Origin: Terrabacter sp. Root181
GTDB taxonomy: Bacteria > Actinomycetota > Actinomycetes > Actinomycetales > Dermatophilaceae
Direction: 5' to 3'
DNA: 64,000 nucleotides
Assembly (NCBI RefSeq): GCF_001428505.1
Contig: NZ_LMHU01000010.1
Location: forward strand, 124,001 to 188,000
Part shown: in pieces, positions 8,263 through 16,869 of the stretch
Layout of the letters: every line of letters begins with the position of its first letter
Position numbering within the stretch: the stretch's first letter is position 1
The notes under the pieces: model-generated
What the model saw: the letters and a program-made list of their open reading frames with translations, nothing else
Told to the model about the DNA's origin: nothing
Databases searched by the model: none
Position numbers and translations under genes: made by a program

Positions 8263-8927
8263 ACGAGCAGACGACCCAGCTGATCCTCGACGCGCTGGGC
8301 CCGCTGCTGCGGGCCACGGTGACCACGACGATCCCGCTGACGATCATCAGCTTCGTCCTCGGGCTGGTCCTCGCTCTCGGCGTCGCCCTCATGAGGCTGT
8401 CGTCGGTGCGCGCGGTGTCGTCCGTGGCGCGGGTCTACGTGTCCCTCGTCCGCGGCACGCCGCTGCTGCTCCAGCTCTTCATCATCTACTACGGCCTGCC
8501 CGCCCTGGGGGTGCGCTTCGACCCCTTCCCGGCGGCCGTCCTCGCCTTCACGCTCAACGTCGGTGGCTACGCCGCCGAGGTGATCCGCTCGGCGATCCTC
8601 TCGGTCCCCAAGGGCCAGTGGGAGGCGGCCTCGACGGTCGGGATGGGCTACGTCACGACGCTGCGCAGGGTCGTCCTGCCGCAGGCTGCCCGCACCGCCA
8701 TCCCGCCCCTGTCCAACACGCTCATCTCCCTCGTCAAGGACACCTCGCTCGCCTCGACCATCCAGGTCACCGAGCTGCTGCGCGTGGCGCAGGAGGCCGC
8801 GGCGCCGACCTACCAGTTCTTCGCGCTGTACGGCGTCGCCGCCGTCTACTACTGGGTCGTCTGCCTCGTCCTCTCCGCCGTCCAGTCCCGCCTCGAGGAA
8901 CGACAGAACAGGTACGTCTCCGCATGA
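8259..8927 (+). CDS. Amino-acid ABC transporter permease (HisM/TcyB type)
   Basis: A 222-residue inner-membrane permease with about five hydrophobic segments. The cytoplasmic EAA loop is recognisable as EAASTVGMGYVTTLRRVVLPQA, and VSLVRGTPLLLQLF marks the polar amino-acid subfamily. The GTG start at 8259 overlaps the upstream stop by four bases, and its own stop overlaps the ATPase start by four bases, so the three genes are tightly coupled. Confidence 0.92.
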   Translation: MNEQTTQLILDALGPLLRATVTTTIPLTIISFVLGLVLALGVALMRLSSVRAVSSVARVYVSLVRGTPLLLQLFIIYYGLPALGVRFDPFPAAVLAFTLNVGGYAAEVIRSAILSVPKGQWEAASTVGMGYVTTLRRVVLPQAARTAIPPLSNTLISLVKDTSLASTIQVTELLRVAQEAAAPTYQFFALYGVAAVYYWVVCLVLSAVQSRLEERQNRYVSA

Positions 8928-9757
8928 CCGAGTCCCACACCCCCCTGCGCAGCACCTGCGCGAGCTCTGCGATCTCCTCGAGATCCACTGCACCACAACC
9001 CGACCCGCTCGTCTCGGTGTCCGGCCTTGCGAAGTCGTTCGGCGACCACGAGGTGCTCCGGTCGATCGACTTCGAGGTCGCGCCGGGCAGCGTCACCGTC
9101 CTCGTCGGCCCGTCCGGCTCGGGCAAGACGACCGTCCTGCGCTCGCTCAACGCGCTCGAGGTGGCGGACGCAGGCGTCGTCCGCATCGGTGACGTCGAGG
9201 TCGACTTCGCGCAGCGACCGCTGACGAGGCGCGAGGTCGCGACCCTCCGGGCCCAGAGCGGGATGGTCTTCCAGTCCCACCACCTCTTCCCGCACCTGAC
9301 GGTGCTCGAGAACGTCACCGCCGGTCCGGTGCTCGCCCGACGCCGGGATCGCTCCGAGTCCGAGGCGGAGGCGCACGAGCTGCTCCGCCTCGTCGGTCTG
9401 GACGAGAAGGCCGGTGCCTACCCCTACCAGCTCTCCGGTGGCCAGCAGCAGCGCGTCGGCATCGCCCGGGCGCTCGCCATCCGGCCCCAGCTGATGCTCT
9501 TCGACGAGCCGACCTCAGCGCTCGACCCCGAGCTCGTCGGCGAGGTGCTCGTGGTCATGAAGGACCTTGCGGCACAAGGGTGGACGATGGTCGTGGTCAC
9601 CCACGAGATCCGCTTCGCCCAGCAGGTCGCGGACCAGGTGCTCTTCATGGACGGCGGGGTCGTCGTCGAGCGCGGGACACCGGACGAGGTCCTGACCCGT
9701 CCCCGCACCGAGCGGGCGCGCCAGTTCCTGCACCGGATCCTCGACCCCCTCGACTGA
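8924..9757 (+). CDS. Amino-acid ABC transporter ATP-binding protein
   Basis: A 277-residue ATPase that powers the importer. Walker A is GPSGSGKT (residues 62-69), signature LSGGQQQR, Walker B LMLFDEPTSALD and H-loop VVTHE. Residues 1-28 form a Ser/Thr-rich tail not found in most homologues. The alternative is an internal start near residue 27, but the ATGA overlap with the permease favours the start given. Confidence 0.93.
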   Translation: MTESHTPLRSTCASSAISSRSTAPQPDPLVSVSGLAKSFGDHEVLRSIDFEVAPGSVTVLVGPSGSGKTTVLRSLNALEVADAGVVRIGDVEVDFAQRPLTRREVATLRAQSGMVFQSHHLFPHLTVLENVTAGPVLARRRDRSESEAEAHELLRLVGLDEKAGAYPYQLSGGQQQRVGIARALAIRPQLMLFDEPTSALDPELVGEVLVVMKDLAAQGWTMVVVTHEIRFAQQVADQVLFMDGGVVVERGTPDEVLTRPRTERARQFLHRILDPLD

Positions 9758-9806
9758 AGGACGCTGCGCAGCAGCGCGACCCGAGGGCGTATGCCGTGGG
9801 CCGGGC

Positions 9807-10523
9807 TCAGGCGATGAGGCCCGCCCGGTCGATGGCGCGCTCCACGACGGACGCCATGTCGGCGTAGCCGCGGTCGTTCGGGTGGAACTTGTCCGAGGCG
9901 AGCCGCCCTCGCCACGAGCGGGGTCCGTCGCGGCGCATGTCGACGAGGACGAGTCGCCCGGCGGCGGCCCGCTCGTGCAGCATGGCGTCGACGGCCCGTG
10001 CCTCGCGCTGCGGGTTGGGCAGGTTCGAGACGACGGCTCCCTCGGGCAGCCGGTCGAGCATCGCGGTGAAGCGTTCGACGAGACCGCGGCGATGGCGCCG
10101 CACGACGACGTCGTTCGAGCCGATGACGACGGTGACGAGGGCTGCCGGCGACCCATCCGACTCCAGAGCCTCGAGGGCGGGCAGCTGCCGGTCGAGCACG
10201 TCCTCGACCCGCGCACCGTTGACGCCGAGGTTGACGAGGCGGTGGTCCCACCCGCGGGTCGCGAGTCGCCCGCTCAGCTGCCCGACCCAGCCCAGGTCGG
10301 GCGCGCTCGCACCGATGCCCTGCGTCATCGAGTCACCGAGGGCGACCCACAGGGGCCCGCCACCCGCTGCGGCCACGCGGTTGTGCGACTCCCACCACAC
10401 GGCATACGGCAGCACCTGCTCCTGGACCGACCGGACGCCGGGGAAGGCCGTCGAGAGCGCCGACAGCACCGGACCGCGCGGTCGCTCGCTGCGGTTGCTG
10501 TAGTCGAAGTCGGGTGCCACCAC
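9807..10523 (-). CDS. SGNH/GDSL-type esterase/lipase family protein
   Basis: About 238 residues with all SGNH blocks: block I ALGDSMTQG (nucleophile Ser65), block III IGSNDVV, and block V DKFHPNDRGY with the catalytic Asp-x-x-His. It should hydrolyse an ester; the substrate is unknown. There is no signal peptide, so it is probably cytosolic. The start is uncertain: GTG 10523 or the adjacent GTG 10520 fit the domain start and leave room for the divergent metB promoter. Confidence 0.85.
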   Translation of the reverse strand: MVAPDFDYSNRSERPRGPVLSALSTAFPGVRSVQEQVLPYAVWWESHNRVAAAGGGPLWVALGDSMTQGIGASAPDLGWVGQLSGRLATRGWDHRLVNLGVNGARVEDVLDRQLPALEALESDGSPAALVTVVIGSNDVVVRRHRRGLVERFTAMLDRLPEGAVVSNLPNPQREARAVDAMLHERAAAGRLVLVDMRRDGPRSWRGRLASDKFHPNDRGYADMASVVERAIDRAGLIA

Positions 10524-10632
10524 GGCAGCATCCCAGACGTCCGTGTGACGTCCGACGCAACCGGCCCGTCGGGGTGCTGGGCGCACCTCGGGCCGCGACG
10601 GAGGCCCGGACGCAGGGCATAGGCTCGGCCCC

Positions 10633-11811
10633 ATGTCTGACGAGCACGGCTTCTCCACACGCGCCATCCACGCCGGCCAGGAGGCCGACGAGCTCACCGG
10701 AGCGGTGGTGCCCCCGATCTACCAGGTGTCGACCTACAAGCAGGACGGCATCGGCGGCTTCCGCAACGGCTACGAGTACAGCCGGTCGGCCAACCCGACG
10801 CGGACGGCGCTCGAGGAGTGCATCGCCGCGCTCGAGGGCGGCAGCCGCGGCTTCGCCTTCGCCTCTGGGCTGGCCGGCCAGGACACCGTGGCCCGTGCGC
10901 TGCTCGTCCCCGGAGACCACGTCGTCGTCCCGAACGACGCCTACGGCGGCACGTATCGCTACTTCAACAAGGTCGCGAAGCCCCAGGGCATCGAGCACTC
11001 CATCGCCAACATGGGCGACGTCGAGGCCGTCCGCGCGGCGATCCGCCCGGGGCAGACGAAGATGGTCTGGGTCGAGACCCCGACCAACCCGCTGCTCGGC
11101 ATCGCCGACATCGAGGCCATCGCGGGGATCGCCCACGATGCGGGCGCGGTGCTCGTCGTCGACAACACGTTCGCGACGGCCTACCTCCAGAGCCCGCTCG
11201 CGCTCGGCGCCGACGTCGTGACGCACTCGACGACGAAGTACTCCGGCGGCCACAGCGACGTCGTCGGCGGCGCGGTCGTGACGGCCACTGAGATTCGGGT
11301 GCCCGGCTACGAGGACGCCGAGGAGCGGATCGCCTTCCACCAGAACAGCATCGGCGGTGTCGCCGGACCGTTCGACTCGTGGCTGACCCTGCGCGGTCTC
11401 AAGACGCTCGCCATCCGGATGGAGCGCCACTGCGACAACGCGGAGAAGGTCGTCGAGTTCCTCGAGGGCCACGACGGCGTCTCGCAGGTGCTCTACCCGG
11501 GGCTGCCGGGGCACGCCAACCACGACGTCGCCGCGCGCCAGATGAAGCGCTTCGGCGGCATGGTCAGCTTCCGGATGCGTCGCGGTGAGGACGCCGCCGT
11601 CAAGGCGTGCGCGGCCGTCAGCCTGTGGACGCTCGGCGAGTCGCTCGGCGGCGTCGAGTCGCTCATCGAGCACCCCGGTCGCATGACGCACGCGAGCGTC
11701 GCCGGCACGGAGCTCGAGGTGCCGTCCGACCTCATCCGCCTGTCGGTCGGCATCGAGGACGTCGACGACCTCATCGCCGACCTGCGCGAGGCGCTCGACA
11801 TCCACGGCTGA
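10633..11811 (+). CDS. metB: Cystathionine gamma-synthase
   Basis: A 392-residue Cys/Met-metabolism PLP enzyme. The PLP lysine is K202 in THSTTKYSGGHSD, and YEYSRSANPTR and VDNTFATAYLQ are present. It would join an activated homoserine to cysteine to make cystathionine for methionine synthesis. Family members include gamma-lyases; the position next to greA, as in M. tuberculosis (MetB/Rv1079), supports the synthase. TAGGCT at 10620-10625 lies seven bases before the ATG with no Shine-Dalgarno, so the mRNA is probably leaderless. Confidence 0.9.
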   Translation: MSDEHGFSTRAIHAGQEADELTGAVVPPIYQVSTYKQDGIGGFRNGYEYSRSANPTRTALEECIAALEGGSRGFAFASGLAGQDTVARALLVPGDHVVVPNDAYGGTYRYFNKVAKPQGIEHSIANMGDVEAVRAAIRPGQTKMVWVETPTNPLLGIADIEAIAGIAHDAGAVLVVDNTFATAYLQSPLALGADVVTHSTTKYSGGHSDVVGGAVVTATEIRVPGYEDAEERIAFHQNSIGGVAGPFDSWLTLRGLKTLAIRMERHCDNAEKVVEFLEGHDGVSQVLYPGLPGHANHDVAARQMKRFGGMVSFRMRRGEDAAVKACAAVSLWTLGESLGGVESLIEHPGRMTHASVAGTELEVPSDLIRLSVGIEDVDDLIADLREALDIHG

Positions 11812-11832
11812 CCGGCTCGACGACCACCGCGC

Positions 11833-13188
11833 ATGACGATCCTCGCCGTCGACTTCGGGTCGACGTTCACCAAGGGCGCCCTGCTCGCCGACGACGGCAG
11901 GGTGCTGGGCACGGCGTCGACCCCGACGACCGGCACCCAGGGCCGGGGCGACATCCTCGACGGCTACCGGACGCTGCGGGAGGCGCTGGGCGTCCCGGGC
12001 GACGCCATCGTGCGGGCCTGCTCGAGCGCGGGAGGCGGGTTGCGGCTCGCCGTCGTCGGCTACGAGCGCACCGTCACGGCCCAGGCCGGTCACCGGGTCG
12101 GCCTCTCCGCCGGGGCCAAGGTCGTCCACGTCGCCGCGGGTGAGCTGACGACGGCGGACGTCGCGGGCATCCGTGGGTCCCGGCCCGACATGATCCTGCT
12201 CGTCGGCGGCACCGACGGCGGCAACGGGAACGTCCTGCTGCACAACGCAGCCCGGCTCGCGAAGGGTGCCATCGGCGGCCACGGGGCGCACGCGGTCCCG
12301 GTCGTCGTCGCCGGCAACGTCGACGTCCGCGACGAGGCGGCGGCCATGCTGGCGACGACCGGCCGGCCGACGGTGCTCGCCGACAACGTCCTCCCGCAGA
12401 TCGGCGTCATCGCGCCCGAGTCGGCGCGTGCGGCCATCCGGGACGCGTTCCTGCGCCACGTCATCGGCGGCAAGGGGCTCTCGCGTGACCCGGCGTTCGC
12501 CGCGATGGTCGAGGCGGCCACGCCCGACGTCGTCCTGCGCGGCGTCGAGGTGCTCGCCTCCGTGGCCGACGGGGGCGACGTCCTCGTCGTCGACATCGGA
12601 GGCGCCACCACCGACGTCTACTCGTGCCTGACGCCCGAGGGCGAGGACGCCGGCCTGCGCAAGGGCGTCGTGGCGCCCCTCTGGCACGCCCGCACCGTCG
12701 AGGGCGACCTCGGCATGCGGTGGAACGCCGAGCACGTCGTGGAGGCCGCCGTGGTCGAGCACCTCCTCGACACCGTCGCCGACCCGGCGGCCCTGACCGC
12801 GTATGCCGCCCGCGTCCACGAGCGGCCCGGCTCGCTCCCGGTCGACGACGCCGAGCGCGCCCTCGACCTCGAGCTGGCGCGGCTCGCGGCACTCGTCGCG
12901 GTGCGTCGGCACGCGCGCCCGGCCCAGCCGACGGAGTCGCCGCGGCCGCTCGCCAACGTCACGGCCCTCGTCGGGTCCGGGGGAGTCCTACGCCACACCG
13001 ACGAGGCCGGCCGCGACCACGTGCTCGGGGCCGTCCTCGCCGACCACGCCGGTGGCTGGAAGGTGCCGCGCGCGGCGCGCGCGACGGTCGACACGGCATA
13101 CCTCCTCTTCGCCGCCGGCCTGTTGGCCGACGACCCCGAGCACCTCGGCCTCGCCCGCACCGTCGCCACCCAGACCCTCAACCCCTAA
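11833..13188 (+). CDS. Glutamate mutase MutL/GlmL-like ASKHA ATPase
   Basis: A 451-residue protein of the MutL family associated with B12-dependent glutamate mutase. ASKHA-type phosphate loops are visible: AVDFGSTFTKG at residues 5-15 and LVVDIGGATTDVYS in the second half, with GGTDGGN between. Family members are thought to be ATP-driven reactivators of adenosylcobalamin mutases. No mutase subunit is encoded nearby. It follows metB by 21 bases and may be co-transcribed. Its stop codon TAA (13186-13188) is formed by the first bases of the 32-bp repeat array. Confidence 0.85.
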   Translation: MTILAVDFGSTFTKGALLADDGRVLGTASTPTTGTQGRGDILDGYRTLREALGVPGDAIVRACSSAGGGLRLAVVGYERTVTAQAGHRVGLSAGAKVVHVAAGELTTADVAGIRGSRPDMILLVGGTDGGNGNVLLHNAARLAKGAIGGHGAHAVPVVVAGNVDVRDEAAAMLATTGRPTVLADNVLPQIGVIAPESARAAIRDAFLRHVIGGKGLSRDPAFAAMVEAATPDVVLRGVEVLASVADGGDVLVVDIGGATTDVYSCLTPEGEDAGLRKGVVAPLWHARTVEGDLGMRWNAEHVVEAAVVEHLLDTVADPAALTAYAARVHERPGSLPVDDAERALDLELARLAALVAVRRHARPAQPTESPRPLANVTALVGSGGVLRHTDEAGRDHVLGAVLADHAGGWKVPRAARATVDTAYLLFAAGLLADDPEHLGLARTVATQTLNP

Positions 13189-13346
13189 CCGTCGAAAGGC
13201 CACGTCTGGCCCCCTCCTAACCGTCGAGAGGCCACGTCTGGCCCCCTCCTAACCGTCGAGAGGCCACGTCTGGCCCCCTCCCAACCGTCGAGAGGCCACG
13301 TCTGGCCCCCTCCCAACCGTCGAGAGGCCACGTCTGGCCCCCTCCC
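13187..13346 (+). repeat. Tandem array of five 32-bp repeats (plus a decayed sixth)
   Basis: Five near-identical 32-bp units start at 13187, 13219, 13251, 13283 and 13315. Each contains CCGTCGAGAGGCCACGTC and the small dyad GGCCA-CGTC-TGGCC. A diverged copy follows from 13347 to about 13375. Differences are limited to one or two bases per unit. Two units of the same 32-bp period lie inverted at 14477-14526, on the other side of the AbiEi/Vsr-like gene. There are no spacers, so this is not a CRISPR array. Confidence 0.95.
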
Positions 13347-13474
13347 TACCGTCGTGAGGCCACGTTCGACTGCCACCCGGACGCTCATCCACACCCCCTG
13401 CGACCGAAGCCGCGGTGTGCACAGGACCAGCGCGACCTCTGGCCACGAGCGGCCACACGGCAGATCGTCCGTTC

Positions 13475-14464
13475 ATGGACGCAGCACCCCTGCCTCTCGA
13501 TCTGACCCGTCGCCCCTTCCTCGCATCAGAGGCCCTCGCCAGGGGAGTGACACGCAAGCGACTGCGTGCCCGGGATCTCTGGACCCCGACGCGTGGGGTC
13601 CGATCCGTCGACCTCCCCACGTCGATCGTCGAACAGGCTCGCGCGTTCGCGGCGGCGGCACCCACGGAGTTCGCGTTCTCCCACGTGACCGCCGCGCAGC
13701 TGCTCGGCATCCCGCTCCCGTATGCCGTCGAGGAGGACTGCCGGGTCCACATCGTCACGCCGACCTCCGCCAACCGCATCAGGAGGGCCGAGGTCCAAGG
13801 CCACCGTGGGCTCGAGAGCCGCGAGGTCGTCGACGTGGTCGGCCTACCGGTCGTCGCGCCCGCCGACACATGGGTAGACCTCGGCGAGTACGTCGGGCCC
13901 GGCAAGCCCGTCGGGCTCGACGACCTCATCGTCGCTGGGGACGCGGTGGTCAACATCGTGGGAGGCACGGAGCCACTTCGCCATGCTGTCGAGTGCCGTG
14001 TGAGACCGCGCGGCAAGGTCACGCTCACGTACGCGATCCCGCGCATCCGGGTCGGGTCGTGGTCTCCGATGGAGACGCGGGCTCGGCTCATGGTGCTGCG
14101 GGCCGGCCTTCCGGAGCCGTCGCTGAACGCGGACGTCTTGAGTCGCACGGGGGAGTGGTTGGGGTGCGGGGACCTCGTCTGGCGCGAGCAGAGGGTCGTC
14201 GGCGAGTACCAAGGAGTCGAGTTCCACACGCGCCCGCTGGACCGCCGTCACGACGGCGTCAGGAGGGAGGGAATCGAGCACGGTGACTGGGTCGTCGTCG
14301 AGATCGCCGCTGAGGACGTCTTCGACACGCACTGCCGGGCGGCGAAGCTGCGCGAGCTCGCGGGCCACCTCGGGGTCAACCCGCACGTCCTGGACGTCTT
14401 GGGCTCCGGCCCGCAGTTGCTGGCGCCACCGCAGTTCGCCAGGCCGCGACGACCCCGTCGTTAG
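13475..14464 (+). CDS. AbiEi-like winged-helix / Vsr-like (DUF559-type) protein of unknown function
   Basis: A 329-residue protein. The N-terminus (LTRRPFLASEALARGVTRKRL) resembles the winged-helix of AbiEi-type antitoxins. The C-terminal third (METRARLMVLRAGLPEP ... RVVGEYQGVEFH ... GDWVVVEI) resembles the DUF559/Vsr-like nuclease fold, with an Asp/Glu-rich core that could hold metal. This two-part family is common in high-GC actinobacteria and has no established role. I chose ATG 13475; an upstream start at 13415 adds 20 unlikely residues. No partner toxin gene is adjacent. It sits between 32-bp repeat arrays of opposite orientation. Confidence 0.75.
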   Translation: MDAAPLPLDLTRRPFLASEALARGVTRKRLRARDLWTPTRGVRSVDLPTSIVEQARAFAAAAPTEFAFSHVTAAQLLGIPLPYAVEEDCRVHIVTPTSANRIRRAEVQGHRGLESREVVDVVGLPVVAPADTWVDLGEYVGPGKPVGLDDLIVAGDAVVNIVGGTEPLRHAVECRVRPRGKVTLTYAIPRIRVGSWSPMETRARLMVLRAGLPEPSLNADVLSRTGEWLGCGDLVWREQRVVGEYQGVEFHTRPLDRRHDGVRREGIEHGDWVVVEIAAEDVFDTHCRAAKLRELAGHLGVNPHVLDVLGSGPQLLAPPQFARPRRPRR

Positions 14465-14476
14465 CTGCGGGGCCGC

Positions 14477-14526
14477 ACGTGGCCTCTCGACGGTGGGCAG
14501 GGGGCCGGACGTGGCCTCTCGACGGT
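14477..14526 (-). repeat. Two inverted copies of the 32-bp repeat
   Basis: The core ACGTGGCCTCTCGACGGT occurs at 14477-14494 and again at 14509-14526, exactly 32 bases apart. This is the reverse complement of the unit found five times at 13187-13346. The array begins right after the TAG stop of the AbiEi/Vsr-like gene, so that gene is bracketed by inverted arrays. Confidence 0.92.
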
Positions 14527-14535
14527 GAATAGGGG

Positions 14536-14569
14536 AACGGGCCGGTCCCCAAGGGGGGACCGGCCCGTT
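14536..14569. terminator. Terminator of greA
   Basis: A 15-bp GC-rich stem (14536-14550 with 14554-14569, arms AACGGGCCGGTCCCC and complement) with a three-base loop, 20 bases beyond the greA stop on the minus strand. It is also downstream of the convergent plus-strand gene and may serve both. Confidence 0.75.
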
Positions 14570-14588
14570 CGTCAGGCGTCTGCGGTGC

Positions 14589-15074
14589 TCAGCCCGTGTA
14601 GGGCTTCGCGGCGATGACCTTGACCCCGATGGTCTTGCCGTTGGGGGCCACGTAGCTCGTGCTGTCGCCGACGCTCTTGCCGTTGATGGCGGCGCCCATG
14701 GCGGACTTCTCGGAGAAGACCTGCAGGTCGGAGCCGTCGGCGATCTCGCGGTTGCCGAGCAGGAAGGTCTCCTCGTCGCCGAAGATCTCGACGGTCACGA
14801 GCATGCCGGGCTCGACGACACCGTCGTCGGGGGGCGTCTCGCCGATCGTCGCGTTCTGGAGCAGCTCGGTGAGCTGGCGGATGCGGGCTTCCATCTTGCC
14901 CTGCTCCTCGCGGGCGGCGTGGTAGCCGCCGTTCTCCTTGAGGTCGCCCTCCTCGCGGGCTTCCTCGATCTTGTGCGCGATCTCGATGCGACCTTCGCCC
15001 GTCAGCTGGTCGAGCTCCGCCTTGAGGCGGTCATGGGCCTCCTGGGTCAGGAAGCCAGCGGCAGTCTCGGTCAC
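14589..15074 (-). CDS. greA: Transcription elongation factor GreA
   Basis: A 161-residue protein with the two-part GreA layout: an N-terminal coiled coil carrying EAREEGDLKENGGYHAAREEQG (acidic tip residues D and E that stimulate RNA cleavage) and a C-terminal FKBP-like domain with SPMGxALLG replaced by KSAMGAAINGK. It rescues backtracked RNA polymerase. GTG 15074 has AAGGAG at good spacing. The upstream 15205-15225 is unusually A+T rich and probably holds its promoter. The place between metB and DUF4307/mca matches M. tuberculosis. Confidence 0.96.
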   Translation of the reverse strand: MTETAAGFLTQEAHDRLKAELDQLTGEGRIEIAHKIEEAREEGDLKENGGYHAAREEQGKMEARIRQLTELLQNATIGETPPDDGVVEPGMLVTVEIFGDEETFLLGNREIADGSDLQVFSEKSAMGAAINGKSVGDSTSYVAPNGKTIGVKVIAAKPYTG

Positions 15075-15273
15075 TGTGTGTCACTCCTTGGATGAACAGC
15101 GCCCACGCGGTGCTCGCGTGGGCGCCTGCACAAAAATAAGGGCCCGAACCGTGGTGTCGTCGACTCGTGATGCCGGTCGGCGACGGGTCCGGACCCTTGA
15201 TGAAGCAACAAGGATAACAAAATGAACGGCAAACGTGCAGTTCACGCCGCATCCGTCGCTCGGGTGCCCCCGC

Positions 15274-15645
15274 TCAGGAGCAGGTCCTGACCTGACCGGT
15301 CACCGCTCGTGACGTCGTGCGCAGGGTCACGGACTCGTTCGTCGTCTCGTCGACGCTCGCCGGCACCTGCACCGTGCTCGTCCCCACGGGGGCGAAGTCG
15401 CGGGAGAGCGCCTCGACCGTGCACGTCAGGGCCGTGCCGCCGGGTCGGTAGACCTGGAAGTCGACCCGCACCTGCTGGTCGCTGACGACCTTGTAACCGA
15501 GGGTCTGCCACGAGGGCTGGCCGAGCGTCGACGACAGCCCGAACCAGATGGCGAGGCCCACGCCGGCGAGGATGCCGACCGTGCCGACGACCCACCACTT
15601 CAGCTGGCCGGGGGCGGGGCGGGGCAGGGTCGTGCGGGACGGCAT
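15274..15645 (-). CDS. DUF4307 single-pass membrane protein
   Basis: A 123-residue protein with one transmembrane segment (about residues 17-38) and an extracellular beta-rich domain ending in RTCS. The DUF4307 family is actinobacterial and nearly always lies divergently beside mca; its function is unknown. A GTATGCCG octamer covers the start codon itself (CGT-ATG-CCG, 15640-15647), and AGGA precedes it as a short Shine-Dalgarno. Two cysteines remain in the outer domain and may pair. Confidence 0.85.
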   Translation of the reverse strand: MPSRTTLPRPAPGQLKWWVVGTVGILAGVGLAIWFGLSSTLGQPSWQTLGYKVVSDQQVRVDFQVYRPGGTALTCTVEALSRDFAPVGTSTVQVPASVDETTNESVTLRTTSRAVTGQVRTCS

Positions 15646-15825
15646 ACGGAGTCCTGGCGGTTCGAGCCCGCGCATCGTCAGGTGCGGGGGAGTGAGAGGA
15701 TGGCGGACGGGTCCAGTGTCTCCCATGGCACGGCGAGAGCCGCAGGGACCCGGGCGCCGAGGGGCTTCGGCAAGACCAGCCACCCGCGTCCCACCACCGA
15801 CGACTGACGACGAACAGGGAGCCAC

Positions 15826-16869
15826 GTGGCCGAGGGCATGCGTTTGATGGCGGTGCACGCGCACCCCGACGACGAGTCGAGCAAGGGTGCCGCGACGACG
15901 GCGAGGTACGTCGCCGACGGCACCTCCGTCATGGTCGTGTCCTGCACGGGCGGCGAGCGCGGCGACATCCTCAACGAGAAGCTCAAGGACGACCCGCACA
16001 TCCTGCGCGACATCGCCCAGGTGCGCCGCGACGAGATGAAGGCCGCCCAGGACGTGCTCGGCTGCGAGCACACATGGCTCGGCTTCGTCGACTCCGGTCT
16101 GCCAGAGGGCGACCCGCTGCCGCCGCTGCCCGACGGCTGCTTCGCGCTCGAGGACATCGACGTGACCACCGAGGCGCTCGTGCGGGTCATCCGAGCGTGG
16201 CGTCCGCACGTCATGACGACGTACGACGAGAAGGGTGGCTACCCCCACCCCGACCACATCATGTGCCACACGGTGTCGATGGCGGCCTTCGAGGCGGCCG
16301 GCGACCCGACCCGCTACCCGCACGCCGGGGAGCCCTGGCAGCCGCTCAAGATCTACTACAACGGCGGCTGGAGCAAGGACCGCCTCGAGGCGATCCACGA
16401 CGCCATGCTCGCCGAGGGGCTCGAGAGCCCGTATGCCGAGTGGCTGGCCAACTGGAAGCCGCGGCGTTCCGGACGCCCCACCACGACGATCGCGTGTGGC
16501 GAGCACTTCGAGACCCGTGACCGCGCGCTCATGGCGCACGCGACGCAGGTCGACCCCGACGGCTTCTGGTTCCAGGTGCCGCTCGAGATCCAGAAGCGGG
16601 TCTGGGGCGTCGAGGAGTTCGAGGCCGCGCTGTCCTACGTCGAGATCGCCGACGGCGAGGACGACCTCTTCGCCGGCCTCGGAAGCCCCGCGGAGGCCGA
16701 CGCCCTCGCCACGCGACCCGACCTCGAGCTCGCCCACGACGGCCGTGTCACCGGCGAGCCCGAGCCCGAGGAGGCCGAGCCGGAGTCCGGTCGCGCCCAC
16801 GGTGACAGCTCGGAGACGCACGCCGACGAGGACGCCGAGTCCGACAGCGCCACGGCGGACGTCCGATGA
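15826..16869 (+). CDS. mca: Mycothiol S-conjugate amidase Mca
   Basis: A 347-residue zinc amidase of the PIG-L/LmbE family that splits mycothiol-toxin conjugates into glucosaminyl-inositol and a mercapturic acid for export. Zinc and catalytic residues are in HAHPDDE (residues 11-17) and YPHPDH (140-144). The long DPDGFWFQVP segment is typical of Mca rather than MshB. About 45 C-terminal residues are acidic and low in complexity. GTG 15826 follows GGGAG. The stop overlaps the next start (ATGA). Confidence 0.95.
   Translation: MAEGMRLMAVHAHPDDESSKGAATTARYVADGTSVMVVSCTGGERGDILNEKLKDDPHILRDIAQVRRDEMKAAQDVLGCEHTWLGFVDSGLPEGDPLPPLPDGCFALEDIDVTTEALVRVIRAWRPHVMTTYDEKGGYPHPDHIMCHTVSMAAFEAAGDPTRYPHAGEPWQPLKIYYNGGWSKDRLEAIHDAMLAEGLESPYAEWLANWKPRRSGRPTTTIACGEHFETRDRALMAHATQVDPDGFWFQVPLEIQKRVWGVEEFEAALSYVEIADGEDDLFAGLGSPAEADALATRPDLELAHDGRVTGEPEPEEAEPESGRAHGDSSETHADEDAESDSATADVR

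Noticed and set aside
10333-12912. 859-codon minus-strand open frame over metB and the MutL-like gene
   Set aside because: It is antisense to two clear genes, has no domain, and shows the Arg/Val/Asp/Gly composition of shadow frames.
13187-13346. CRISPR array
   Set aside because: The 32-bp units are contiguous with no spacers, and no cas gene is present.
13415-13474. Earlier start for the AbiEi/Vsr-like gene
   Set aside because: The 20 extra residues have no family support, and the domain begins right after the ATG at 13475.
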